The translations under genes and the position numbers were made by a program. This document shows positions 24,341-35,710 of a stretch of DNA of 64,000 bases, in pieces; the first letter of the stretch is position 1, and each line of letters begins with the position of its first letter. Below the pieces are notes generated by a model that was not told where the DNA came from, did no database searches, and saw nothing but the letters and a program-made list of their open reading frames with translations. Origin of the DNA: Hydractinia symbiolongicarpus (taxonomy: Eukaryota > Cnidaria > Hydrozoa > Anthoathecata > Hydractiniidae); the NCBI RefSeq assembly GCF_029227915.1, contig NC_079880.1, positions 7,504,001-7,568,000 on the forward strand, read 5' to 3'.

Positions 24341-26280
24341 CAGCGCCCAGTGTAATCGCTAAGTTCTAGCAATCATGTCAAAGTAAGACGAATGTTATTT
24401 CTTGGAGTCCAATTGACTCATTTATCACATTTATAAGTTCAAAGTCTAAAATCAGTTCAATTAAGTCCCACAGTCAATCGTTTCACTGTTAAAAGCGATG
24501 CAACCTAGTAGTATCAGGAAAATATTGCCAAATACATGTTGGTACGAATATGTGACGCAACCTATGTAACTCAAAGAGACTGATACCGTTAGAAAGTTAA
24601 TGAAATGTAGTTTTGAAACTCTTTCTATTTACTCAGCGCGCGCTAACGTCTAGGAATGGTCCCGCAGTAAAGAATAGCTTATTTGTCTACATTTTTAAAT
24701 GAAGCGCTACCACAGCGCCCAGTGTAATCGCTAAGTTCTACCAATCATGTCAAATTAAGACGAATGTTATTTCTTGGAGTCCAATTGGCTGATTTTTCAC
24801 ATTTATAAGGTCAAAGTCCAAAATCAGTTCAAATAAGTCCCACAGTCAATCGTTTTACTGTTGAAAGCGATGCAATCTAGTAATATCTGAAACATATCGC
24901 TAAATGCATGTTTGTACGAATATGTGACGCAACCGTTGTACCTCAAACGGACTGATACCGTTAGAAAGTCAATGAAATGCAATTTTTGAAACAGTGTCTA
25001 TGTCTTCAGCGTAAGCTAACGTTTAGGAATGGTCCCACAGTAAAAAATAGCTTATTTGTCTACATTTGCAAATAAAGCGCTACCACAGCGCCCAGTGTAA
25101 TCGTTGAGTTCAAGCAATTATGTCAAATTAGGAAGAATGTTATTTCTTGGAGTCCAAATGTCTCATGTCAAAGTCTAAAATCATTTCAAAGAAGTCCCAC
25201 AGTCAATCGTTTTACTGTTGAAAGCGATGCAATCTAGTAATATCTGAAACATATCGCTAAATGCATGTTGGTACGAATATGTGACGCAACCGTTGTACCT
25301 CAAACGGACTGATACCGTTAGAAGGTCAATGAAATGTAGTTTTTGAAACAGTGTCTATGTCTTCAGCGTAAGCTAACGGCTAGGATGGGTCCTACATTAA
25401 AAAATGGGTTCTCTATATACATTTTTAAATAAAGCGCTACCACAGCGACCAGTGTAATCGCTGAGTTTTAGCAATCATGGCAAAGTAAGACGAATGTTAT
25501 TTCTTGGAGTCCAATTGACTCATTTTTCACATTTATAAGGTCAAAGTCCAAAATCAGTTCAAATAAGTCACACAGTCAGTCGTTTTACTGTTAAAAGCGA
25601 TGCAATGTAGTAATATCTGAAACATATCGCTAAATGCATGTTGGTACGAATATGTGACGCGACCGTTGTACCTCAAACAGACTTATACCGTTAGAAAGTC
25701 AATAAAATGTAGTTTTTGAAACAGTGTCCCTGTCTTTAGCCTAAGGTAACGGCTAGGATTGGCCCTACATTAAAAAGTGGGTTCTTTATATACATTTTTA
25801 AATAAAACGCTACCACAGCGACCAGTGTAATTGCTGAGTTTTAGGAATCATGGCAAAGTAAAACGAATGTTATTTCTTGGATTCCAATTGGCTCATTTTT
25901 CACATTTATAAGCTCAAAGTCCAAAGTCAGTTCAAACAGGTCCCACAGTCAATCGTTTTACTGTTAAAAGCGATGCAACCTAGTAGTATCTGAAACATAT
26001 CGCTAAGTGCATGTTGGTACGATTATGTGACGCAACCGTTGTACCTCAAACGGACTGATACCGTTAGAAGGTCAATGAAATGTAGTTTTTGAAACAGTGT
26101 CTATGTCTTCAGCGTAACCTAACGGCTAGGATTGGTCCTACATTAAAAAATGGGTTCTCTATATACATTTTTAAATAAAGCGCTACCACAGCGACCAGTG
26201 TAATCGCTGAGTTTTAGCAATCATGGCAAAGTAAGACGAATGTTATTTCTTGGAGTCCAATTGGCTCATTTTTCACATTT
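24341..26280 (+). repeat. Duplicated ~1.94-kb R segment, copy 1
   Basis: Matches 28,021-29,960 at a constant offset of 3,680 bp, shown for example by CGCAGTAA at 24,663/28,343 and TAGGATGGGT at 25,381/29,061. It includes the 16-bp-deleted monomer at 25,154 and the rare CTAAGGTAACGGCTAGG variant near 25,741. It ends where copy 2 changes to a GTAAGGTCAAAGACC monomer at 29,961. Confidence 0.85.
25154..25175 (+). repeat. 16-bp-deleted R monomer variant (first of nine)
   Basis: CCAAATGTCTCATGTCAAAG replaces the usual form in which TTATCACATTTATAAG stands between GTCTCAT and GTCAAAGTC. The same deletion begins at 25,154, 26,630, 27,732, 28,834, 31,056, 41,424, 43,721, 63,162 and 63,518, always in R monomers with AAATTAGGAAGAATG or a close variant. 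The last two lack some of the usual flanking variants. Confidence 0.87.
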
Positions 26281-26480
26281 ATAAGGTCAAAGTCCAAAAT
26301 CAGTTCAAATAAGTCACACAGTCAATCGTTTTACTGTTAAAAGCGATGCAACCTAGTAGTATCTGAAACATATCGCTAAATGCATGTTGGTACGAAAATG
26401 TGACGCAACCGTTGTACCTCAAACGGACTGATACCGTTGGAAAGTCAATGAAATGTAATTTTTGAAACAGTGTCTATGTC
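26281..26480 (+). repeat. R monomer linking two higher-order blocks
   Basis: Part of an R monomer with GTCACACAGTCAATCG and GAAAATGTGACGC, resembling 23,695-23,880 and 30,340-30,530. It lies between the end of the duplicated 1.94-kb segment and the start of the 1,102-bp trimers. Confidence 0.7.
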
Positions 26481-27582
26481 TTCAGCGTAAGCTAACGGCT
26501 AGGAATGGTCCCACAGTAAAAAATAGCTTATTTGTCTACATTTGCAAATAAAGCGCTACCACAGCGCCCAGTGTAATCGTTGAGTTCAAGCAATTATGTC
26601 AAATTAGGAAGAATGTTATTTCTTGGAGTCCAAATGTCTCATGTCAAAGTCTAAAATCAGTTCAAAGAAGTCCCACAGTCAATCGTTTTACTGTTGAAAG
26701 CGATGCAATCTAGTAATATCTGAAACATATCGCTAAATGCATGTTGGTACGAATATGTGACGCAACCGTTGTACCTCAAACGGACTGATACCGTTAGAAG
26801 GTCAATGAAATGTAGTTCTTGAAACAGTGTCTATGTCTTCAGCGTAAGCTAACGGCTAGGATTGGTCCTACATTAAAAAATGGGTTCTCTATATACATTT
26901 TTAAATAAAGCGCTACCACAGCGACCAGTGTAATCGCTAAGTTCTAGCAATCATGTCAAAGTAAGACGAATGTTATTTCTTGGAGTCCAATTGACTCATT
27001 TATCACATTTATAAGTTCAAAGTCTAAAATCAGTTCAATTAAGTCCCACAGTCAATCGTTTCACTGTTAAAAGCGATGCAACCTAGTAGTATCAGGAAAA
27101 TATTGCCAAATACATATTGGTACGAATATGTGACGCAACCTATGTAACTCAAAGAGACTGATACCGTTAGAAAGTTAATGAAATGTAGTTTTGAAACTCT
27201 TTCTATTTACTCAGCGCGCGCTAACGTCTAGGAATGGTCCCGCAGTAAAGAATAGCTTATTTGTCTACATTTTTAAATGAAGCGCTACCACAGCGCCCAG
27301 TGTAATCGCTAAGTTCTACCAATCATGTCAAATTAAGACGAATGTTATTTCTTGGAGTCCAATTGGCTGATTTTTCACATTTATAAGGTCAAAGTCCAAA
27401 ATCAGTTCAAATAAGTCCCACAGTCAACCGTTTTACTGTTGAAAGCGATGCAATCTAGTAATATCTGAAACATATCGCTAAATGCATGTTTGTACGAATA
27501 TGTGACGCAACCGTTGTACCTCAAACGGACTGATACCGTTAGAAAGTCAATGAAATGCAATTTTTGAAACAGTGTCTATGTC
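26481..27582 (+). repeat. Trimeric HOR, copy 1 (1,102 bp)
   Basis: TTCAGCGTAAGCTAACGGC introduces the unit at 26,481, 27,583 and 28,685, exactly 1,102 bp apart. The length is three monomers minus the 16-bp deletion at 26,630 and one T (TAGTTTTGAAAC). The three monomers are the TTTGCAAATAAAGCGC type, the GGTCCTACATT type and the CCCGCAGTAAAG type. Confidence 0.9.
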
Positions 27583-28684
27583 TTCAGCGTAAGCTAACGG
27601 CTAGGAATGGTCCCACAGTAAAAAATAGCTTATTTGTCTACATTTGCAAATAAAGCGCTACCACAGCGCCCAGTGTAATCGTTGAGTTCAAGCAATTATG
27701 TCAAATTAGGAAGAATGTTATTTCTTGGAGTCCAAATGTCTCATGTCAAAGTCTAAAATCATTTCAAAGAAGTCCCACAGTCAATCGTTTTACTGTTGAA
27801 AGCGATGCAATCTAGTAATATCTGAAACATATCGCTAAATGCATGTTGGTACGAATATGTGACGCAACCGTTGTACCTCAAACGGACTGATACCGTTAGA
27901 AAGTCAATGAAATGTAGTTCTTGAAACAGTGTCTATGTCTTCAGCGTAAGCTAACGGCTAGGATTGGTCCTACATTAAAAAATGGGTTCTCTATATACAT
28001 TTTTAAATAAAGCGCTACCACAGCGACCAGTGTAATCGCTAAGTTCTAGCAATCATGTCAAAGTAAGACGAATGTTATTTCTTGGAGTCCAATTGACTCA
28101 TTTATCACATTTATAAGTTCAAAGTCTAAAATCAGTTCAATTAAGTCCCACAGTCAATCGTTTCACTGTTAAAAGCGATGCAACCTAGTAGTATCAGGAA
28201 AATATTGCCAAATACATATTGGTACGAATATGTGACGCAACCTATGTAACTCAAAGAGACTGATACCGTTAGAAAGTTAATGAAATGTAGTTTTGAAACT
28301 CTTTCTATTTACTCAGCGCGCGCTAACGTCTAGGAATGGTCCCGCAGTAAAGAATAGCTTATTTGTCTACATTTTTAAATGAAGCGCTACCACAGCGCCC
28401 AGTGTAATCGCTAAGTTCTACCAATCATGTCAAATTAAGACGAATGTTATTTCTTGGAGTCTAATTGGCTGATTTTTCACATTTATAAGGTCAAAGTCCA
28501 AAATCAGTTCAAATAAGTCCCACAGTCAATCGTTTTACTGTTGAAAGCGATGCAATCTAGTAATATCTGTAACATATCGCTAAATGCATGTTTGTACGAA
28601 TATGTGACGCAACCGTTGTACCTCAAACGGACTGATACCGTTAGAAAGTCAATGAAATGCAATTTTTGAAACAGTGTCTATGTC
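27583..28684 (+). repeat. Trimeric HOR, copy 2 (1,102 bp)
   Basis: Near-identical tandem copy of 26,481-27,582. Differences are isolated substitutions, for example ATATCTGTAACAT near 28,562. The 16-bp-deleted monomer falls at 27,732, exactly one period after that of copy 1. Confidence 0.9.
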
Positions 28685-29960
28685 TTCAGCGTAAGCTAAC
28701 GGCTAGGAATGGTCCCACAGTAAAAAATAGCTTATTTGTCTACATTTGCAAATAAAGCGCTACCACAGCGCCCAGTGTAATCGTTGAGTTCAAGCAATTA
28801 TGTCAAATTAGGAAGAATGTTATTTCTTGGAGTCCAAATGTCTCATGTCAAAGTCTAAAATCATTTCAAAGAAGTCCCACAGTCAATCGTTTTACTGTTG
28901 AAAGCGATGCAATCTAGTAATATCTGAAACATATCGCTAAATGCATGTTGGTACGAATATGTGACGCAACCGTTGTACCTCAAACGGACTGATACCGTTA
29001 GAAGGTCAATGAAATGTAGTTTTTGAAACAGTGTCTATGTCTTCAGCGTAAGCTAACGGCTAGGATGGGTCCTACATTAAAAAATGGGTTCTCTATATAC
29101 ATTTTTAAATAAAGCGCTACCACAGCGACCAGTGTAATCGCTGAGTTTTAGCAATCATGGCAAAGTAAGACGAATGTTATTTCTTGGAGTCCAATTGACT
29201 CATTTTTCACATTTATAAGGTCAAAGTCCAAAATCAGTTCAAATAAGTCACACAGTCAGTCGTTTTACTGTTAAAAGCGATGCAATGTAGTAATATCTGA
29301 AACATATCGCTAAATGCATGTTGGTACGAATATGTGACGCGACCGTTGTACCTCAAACAGACTTATACCGTTAGAAAGTCAATAAAATGTAGTTTTTGAA
29401 ACAGTGTCCCTGTCTTCAGCCTAAGGTAACGGCTAGGATTGGCCCTACATTAAAAAGTGGGTTCTTTATATACATTTTTAAATAAAACGCTACCACAGCG
29501 ACCAGTGTAATTGCTGAGTTTTAGGAATCATGGCAAAGTAAAACGAATGTTATTTCTTGGATTCCAATTGGCTCATTTTTCACATTTATAAGCTCAAAGT
29601 CCAAAGTCAGTTCAAACCGGTCCCACAGTCAATCGTTTTACTGTTAAAAGCGATGCAACCTAGTAGTATCTGAAACATATCGCTAAGTGCATGTTGGTAC
29701 GAATATGTGACGCAACCGTTGTACCTCAAACGGACTGATACCGTTAGAAGGTCAATGAAATGTAGTTTTTGAAACAGTGTCTATGTCTTCAGCGTAACCT
29801 AACGGCTAGGATTGGTCCTACATTAAAAAATGGGTTCTCTATATACATTTTTAAATAAAGCGCTACCACAGCGACCAGTGTAATCGCTGAGTTTTAGCAA
29901 TCATGGCAAAGTAAGACGAATGTTATTTCTTGGAGTCCAATTGGCTCATTTTTCACATTT
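28021..29960 (+). repeat. Duplicated ~1.94-kb R segment, copy 2
   Basis: Copy of 24,341-26,280 at an offset of 3,680 bp. It overlaps the trimer block, so the trimers were amplified within or at the edge of this larger unit. At 29,961 the sequence turns into the GTAAGGTCAAAGACC monomer also found at 22,941. Confidence 0.85.
28685..29130 (+). repeat. Trimeric HOR, partial copy 3
   Basis: Continues the trimer for a little more than one monomer, including the deleted monomer at 28,834. It then changes to CGCTGAGTTTTAGCAATCATGG, where copy 2 has CGCTAAGTTCTAGC. From here the sequence follows the 25,450-26,280 segment at an offset of 3,680 bp. Confidence 0.82.
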
Positions 29961-30770
29961 GTAAGGTCAAAGACCAAAATCAGTTCAAACAGGTCCCACA
30001 GTCAATCGTTTTACTGTTAAAAGCGATGCAACCTAGTAATATCAGAACAATATCGCTAAATACATGTTGGTACGAATATGTTACGCAACAGTTATACCTC
30101 AAACGGACTGATACCGTTGGAAAGTCAATGAAATGTAGTTTTTGAAACTGTTTCTATTTCTTCACCGCGCGCTAACGGCTAGGATTGGTCCCACAGTAAA
30201 AAATAGTTTATTTATCTACATTTTTAAATGAAGCGCTACCACAGCGCCCAGTGTAATCGCTAAGTTCTAGCAATCATGTCAAAGTAAGACGAAAGTTATT
30301 TCTTGGAGTCCAATTGGCTCATTTTTCACATTTATAAGGTCAAAGTCCAAAATCAGTTCAAATAAGTCACACAGTCAATCGTTTTACTGTTAAAAGCGAT
30401 GCAACCTAGTAGTATCTGAAACATATCGCTAAATGCATGTTGGTACGAAAATGTGACGCAACCGTTGTACCTCAAACGGACTGATACCGTTAGAAGGTCA
30501 ATGAAATGTAGTATTTGAAACAGTGTCTATGTCTTCAGCGTAAGCTAACGGCTAGGATTGGTCCTACATTAAAAAATGGGTTCTCTATATACATTTTTAA
30601 ATAAAGCGCTACCACAGCGACCAGTGTAATCGCTGAGTTTTAGTAATCATGGCAAAGTAAGACGAATGTTATTTCTTGGAGTCCAATTGACTCATTTATC
30701 ACATTTATAAGGTCAAAGTCTAAAATTAGTTCAATTAGGTCCAACAGTCAATCATTTCACTGTTAAAAGC
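29961..30770 (+). repeat. R monomers between duplicated segments
   Basis: About two R monomers, including GTAAGGTCAAAGACC (as at 22,941) and a GTCACACAGTCAATCG monomer. They resemble 22,940-24,100 in content but with a different monomer order. Confidence 0.72.
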
Positions 30771-32390
30771 GATGCAATCTAGTAATATCTGAAACATATC
30801 GCTAAATGCATGTTTGTACGAATATGTGACGCAACCGTTGTACCTCAAACCGACTGATACCGTTGGAAAGTCAATGAAATGTAATTTTTGAAACAGTGTC
30901 TATGTCTTCAGCGTAAGCTAACGGCTAGGAATGGTCCCACAGTAAAAAATAGCTTATTTGTCTACATTTGCAAATAAAGCGCTACCACAGCGCCCAGTGT
31001 AATCGTTGAGTTCAAGCAATTATGTCAAATTAGGAAGAATGTTATTTCTTGGAGTCCAAATGTCTCATGTCAAAGTCTAAAATCAGTTCAAAGAAGTCCC
31101 ACAGTCAATCGTTTTACTGTTGAAAGCGATGCAATCTAGTAATATCTGAAACATATCGCTAAATGCATGTTGGTACGAATATGTGACGCAACCGTTGTAC
31201 CTCAAACGGACTGATACCGTTAGAAGGTCAATGAAATGTAGTTCTTGAAACAGTGTCTATGTCTTCAGCGTAAGCTAACGGCTAGGATTGGTCCTACATT
31301 AAAAAATGGGTTCTCTATATACATTTTTAAATAAAGCGCTACCACAGCGACCAGTGTAATCGCTGAGTTTTAGCAATCATGGCAAAGTAAGACGAATGTT
31401 ATTTCTTGGAGTCCAATTGACTCATTTTTCACATTTATAAGGTCAAAGTCCAAAATCAGTTCAAATAAGTCACACAGTCAGTCGTTTTACTGTTAAAAGC
31501 GATGCAATCTAGTAATATCTGAAACATATCGCTAAATGCATGTTGGTACGAATATGTGACGCGACCGTTGCACCTCAAACGGACTGATACCGTTAGAAAG
31601 TCAATGAAATGTAATTTTTGAAACAGTGTCTATGTCTTCAGCGTAAGCTAACGGCTAGGAATGGTCCCACAGTAAAAAATAGCTAATTTGTCTACATTTT
31701 TAAATGAAACGCTACCACAGCGCCCAGTGTAATCGCTAAGTTCAAGCAATCATGTCAAATTAAGACGAATGTTATTTCTTGGAGTCCAATTGGCTCATTT
31801 TTCACATTTATAAGGTCAAAGTCCAAAATCAGTTCAAAAGAGTCCCACAGTCAATCGTTTTACTGTTAAAAGCGATGCAATCTGGTAATATCTGAAACAT
31901 ATCGCAAAATGCATGTTGGTACAAATATGTGACGCAACCGTTGTACCTCCAACAGACTGATACCGTTAGAAAGTCAATGAAATGTAGTTTTTGAAACAGT
32001 GTCTCTGTCTTCAGCGTAATGTAGCGGCTAGGATTGGCCCAACATTAAAAAGTGGGTTCTTCATATACATTTTTAAACAAAGCGATACGACAGCGCCCAG
32101 TGTAATCGCTAAGTTCAAGCAATCATGTCAAATTAAGACGAATGTTATTTCTTGGAGTCCAATTGGCTCATTTTTCACATTTATTAGGTCAAAGTCCAAA
32201 ATCAGTTCAAAAGAGTCCCACAGTCAATCGTTTTACTGTTAAAAGCGATGCAATCTGGTAATATCTGAAACATATCGCAAAATGCATGTTGGTACAAATA
32301 TGTGACGCAACCGTTGTACCTCCAACAGACTGATACCGTTAGAAAGTCAATGAAATGTAGTTTTTGAAACAGTGTCTCTGTCTTCAGCGT

Positions 32391-32404
32391 AATGTAGCGT
32401 AGCG
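32391..32404 (+). repeat. 126-bp internal deletion with short duplication
   Basis: The sequence reads AATGTAGCGTAGCGTCCAAT. In the matching copies AATGTAGCG is followed by GCTAGGATTGG and the landmark before GTCCAATTGACTC (42,386 to 42,525 is 139 bp; here the same distance is 13 bp). The landmark GCGCTACCACAGCGC is lost. The doubled TAGCG at the junction suggests end joining or slippage. Confidence 0.82.
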
Positions 32405-32784
32405 TCCAATTGACTCATTTATCACATTTATAAGAACAAAGTCTAAAATTAATTCAATTAGGTCCCACAGTCAATCATTTCACTCTTAAACGCGATGCAA
32501 CCTAGTAATATAAGAAACATATCGCTAAATACATGTTGGTACAAATTTGTTACGCAATCGTTGTAACTCAAACGGACTGATACTGTTAAAAAGTCAATGA
32601 AATGTAGTCTTTGAAACAGGGTCTATTTCTTCAGCGCGCGCTAACGGCTACGATTGGACCCACAGTGCAAAAAGACTTATTTATCTAAATGCTTAATTAA
32701 AGCGCTACCACAGCGCCCAGTGTAATCGCAAAGTTCTAGCAATCATGTCAAAGTAAGACGAATGTTATTTCTTGAAGTCCAATT

Positions 32785-32935
32785 GGCTCATTATTCACAT
32801 TCATAAGGTCAAAGTCCAAAATCGGTTCAAATAAGTCCCACAGTCAATCGTTTCATTGTTGTGTCATTTATCACATTTATAAGTTCAAAGTCTAAAATCA
32901 GTTCAATTAAGTCCCACAGTCAATCGTTTCACTGT
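32785..32935 (+). repeat. Truncated ~76-bp monomer stub, copy 1
   Basis: TTTCATTGTT at 32,851 is followed directly by GTGTCATTTATCACATTT, which belongs about 300 bp further on in a normal array. One monomer is thus reduced to the segment from GTCTCATTT to TTTCACTGTT, about 76 bp. The same junction occurs at 42,972 and 62,413, each time in the same monomer context. Confidence 0.85.
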
Positions 32936-35328
32936 TAAAAGCGATGCAACCTAGTAGTATCAGGAAAATATTGCCAAATACATATTGGTACGAATATGTG
33001 ACGCAACCTATGTAACTCAAAGAGACTGATACCGTTAGAAAGTTAATGAAATGTAGTTTTGAAACTGTTTCTATTTACTCAGCGCGCGCTAACGGCTAGG
33101 AATGGTCCCGCAGTAAAGAATAGCTTATTTGTCTACATTTTTAAATGAAGCGCTACCACAGCGACCAGTGTAATCGCTAAGTTCTACCAATCATGTCAAA
33201 TTAAGACGAATGTTATTTCTTGGAGTCCAATTGGCTGATTTTTCACATTTATAAGGTCAAAGTCAGTTCAAACAGTTCCCACAGTCAATCGTTTTACTGT
33301 TAAAAGCGATGCAACCTAGTAGTATCTGAAACATATCGCTAAATGCATGTTGGTACGAATATGTGACGCAACCGTTGTACCTCAAACGGACTGATACCGT
33401 TAAAATGTCAACGAAATGTAGTTTTTGAAACAGTGTCTATGTCTTCAGCGTAAGCTAACGGCTAGGATTGGTCCTACATTAAAAAATGGGTTCTCTATAT
33501 ACATTTTTAAATAAAGCGCTACCACAGCGACCAGTGTAATCGCTAAGTTCTAGCAATCATGTCAAAGGAAGACGAATGTTTTTTCTTGAAGTCCAATTGC
33601 CTCATTATTCACATCCATAAAATCAAAGTCCAAAATCAGTTCAAATAAGTCCCACAGTCAATCGTTTTACTGTTGAAAGCGATGCAATCTAGTAATATCT
33701 GAAACATATCGCAAAATGCATGTTGGTACAAATATGTGACGCAACCGTTGTACCTCAAACAGACTGATACCGTTAGAAAGTCAATGAAATTTAGTTTTTG
33801 AAACAGTGTCCCTGTCTTCAGCCTAAGGTAACGGCTAGGATTGGCCCTACATTAAAAAGTGGGTTCTTTATATACATTTTTAAATACAGCGCTACCACAG
33901 CGACCAGTGTAATTGCTGAGTTTTAGCAATCATGGCAAAGTAAAACGAATGTTATTTCTTGGATTCAAATTGGCTCATTTTTCACATTTATAAGCTCAAA
34001 GTCAAAAATCAGTTCAAACAGGTCCCACAGTCAATCGTTTTACTGTTAAAAGCGATGCAACCTAGTAGTATCTGAAACATATCGCTAAATGCATGTTGGT
34101 ACGAATATGTGACGCAACCGTTGTACCTCAAACGGACTGATACCGTTAGAAGGTCAATGAAATGTAGTTTTTGAAACAGTGTCTATGTCTTCAGCGTAAC
34201 CTAACGGCTAGGATTGGTCCTACATTAAAAAATGGGTTCTCTATATACATTTTTAAATAAAGCGCTACCACAGCGACCAGTGTAATCGCTGAGTTTTAGC
34301 AATCATGGCAAAGTAAGACGAATGTTATTTCTTGGAGTCCAATTGACTCATTTATCACATTTATAAGGTCAAAGTCTAAAATTAGTTCAATTAGGTCCCA
34401 CAGTCAATTAATTCACTGTTAAAAGCGATGTAACCTAGTATAATCGGAAAAATATCGCTTAATGCATGTTGGTACGAATATGTGACGCAACTGTTGTAAC
34501 TCAAACGGATTGATACGGCTATAAAGTCAATGAAATTTAGTATTTGGAGATGTCTCGATTTCTTCAGCGCGAGCTAACGGCTAGGATTGGTCCCACAGTA
34601 AAAAATAGCTTATTTATCTACATTTTTAAATGAACCGCTAGCACAGCGCTTAGTGTAATCGCTAAGTTCTAGCAATCATGGCAAAGTAAGACGAATGTTA
34701 TTTCTTGGAGACCAATTGACTCATTTATCACATTTATAAGGTCAAAGTCTAAAATTAGTTCAATTAGGTCCCACAGTCAATCATTTCACCGTTAAAAGCG
34801 ATGCAACCTAGTAATATCAGAACAATATCGCTAAATACATGTTGGTACAAATATGTTACGCAACTGTTATACCTCAAACGGACTGATACCGTTAGAAAGT
34901 CAATGAAATGTAGTTTTTGAAACTGTCTCGATTTTTTCAGTGCGCGTTAACGGTTACGATTGGTTCCACAGGGCAAAATAGCTTATCTATCTACATTTTT
35001 ATTGAAGCGCTACCACAGCGCCCAGTGTAATCGCTGAGTTCCAGTAATCATGTCAAATTAAGAAGAATGTTATTTCTTGGAGTCCAATTGTCTCATTTAT
35101 CACATTTATAAGGTCAAAGTCTAAAATCAGTTTAAATAAGTCCCACAGTCAATCGTTTCACTGTTAAAAGCGATGCAACCTAGTAGTATCAGAAAAATAT
35201 CGCTAAAGACATGTTGGTACGAATATGTTACGCAACCGTTGTAACTCAAAGGGACTGATACCGTTAGAAAGTCAATGAAATGTAGTTTTTGAAACTGTTT
35301 TTATTTCTTCAGCGCGCGCTAACGGCTA

Positions 35329-35396
35329 GGATTGGTCCCACAGTAAAAAATAGCTTATTTATCTACATTTTTAAATGAAGCGCTACCACAGCGCCC
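35329..35396 (-). other. tRNA-like A-box and B-box words (representative monomer)
   Basis: On the minus strand 35,396-35,386 reads GGGCGCTGTGG and continues as TAGCGC, giving a GCGC/GCGC stem around TGTGGTA as in a tRNA D-arm. It fits six of the eight defined positions of the pol III A-box consensus (TRGYNNARNGG). After 46 bp the minus strand reads GGGACCAATCC (35,339-35,329), which fits seven of the ten defined positions of GGTTCGANTCC. A run of six T between them would be expected to stop pol III, so a working promoter is doubtful. A decayed tRNA or SINE origin is possible; chance is not excluded. Confidence 0.35.
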
Positions 35397-35710
35397 AGTG
35401 TAATCGCTAAGTTCTAGCAATCATGTCAAAGTAAGACGAATGTTATTTCTTGGAGTCCAATTGGCTCATTTTTCACATTTATCAGGTCAAAGTCCAAAAC
35501 CAGTTCAAATAAGTCCCACAGTCAATCGTTTTACTGTTAAAAGCGATGCAATCTGGTAATATCTGAAACATATCGCTAAATGCATGTTGGTACGAATATG
35601 TGACGCAACTCTTGTACCTCAAACTGACTGATACTGTTAGAAAGTCAATGAAATTTAGTCTTTGAAAAAGGGTCTAATTCTTTAGCGCGCGCTAACGGCT
35701 ACGATTGGAC
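35335..35710 (+). repeat. Representative R monomer showing two related halves
   Basis: From one GTCCCACAGT (35,335) to the corresponding word of the next monomer (about 35,708). A second GTCCCACAGT occurs at 35,513, 178 bp after the first. Further words recur in the same order: AAGCG at 35,379 and 35,541, ATCGCTAA at 35,403 and 35,572, CATGT at 35,422 and 35,583, ACGAAT at 35,436 and 35,592, CTTG at 35,449 and 35,611. This suggests the monomer is an old, diverged dimer of about 186 bp. Confidence 0.55.
35381..35395 (+). other. Conserved short inverted repeat GCGCTACCACAGCGC (representative)
   Basis: Five-base arms GCGCT/AGCGC flank ACCAC. This copy begins at 35,380. The word is intact in most monomers of both subfamilies (77, 450, 823, 1,197 and so on). 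One R type reads GCGCTACCACAGCGG and another CCGCTAGCACAGCGC. It is among the best-kept words of the array and suits a protein-binding site or a small hairpin, but no binding factor can be named. Confidence 0.6.

Larger units (their letters stand above)
30771..33250 (+). repeat. Mosaic R block with truncated monomers, copy 1
   Basis: Matches 41,139-43,380 at an offset of 10,368 bp up to about 31,900, and 10,121 bp after about 32,400. The change reflects an extra monomer here (the AAAAGAGTCCC word at 31,837 recurs 373 bp later) combined with a 126-bp deletion at 32,400. The block contains the 16-bp deletion at 31,056, the CTCCAACAGACTG monomer, and the stub monomer joined at 32,860. Confidence 0.82.

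Noticed and set aside
31991-32242. Open frame of 83 codons recurring at 31,991, 39,765, 42,359, 44,283 and 61,800
   Set aside because: It occurs only where the same R monomer pair was copied, begins at TTG, and spans the satellite landmark. Its repetition reflects segmental duplication of the array and gives no evidence of coding.
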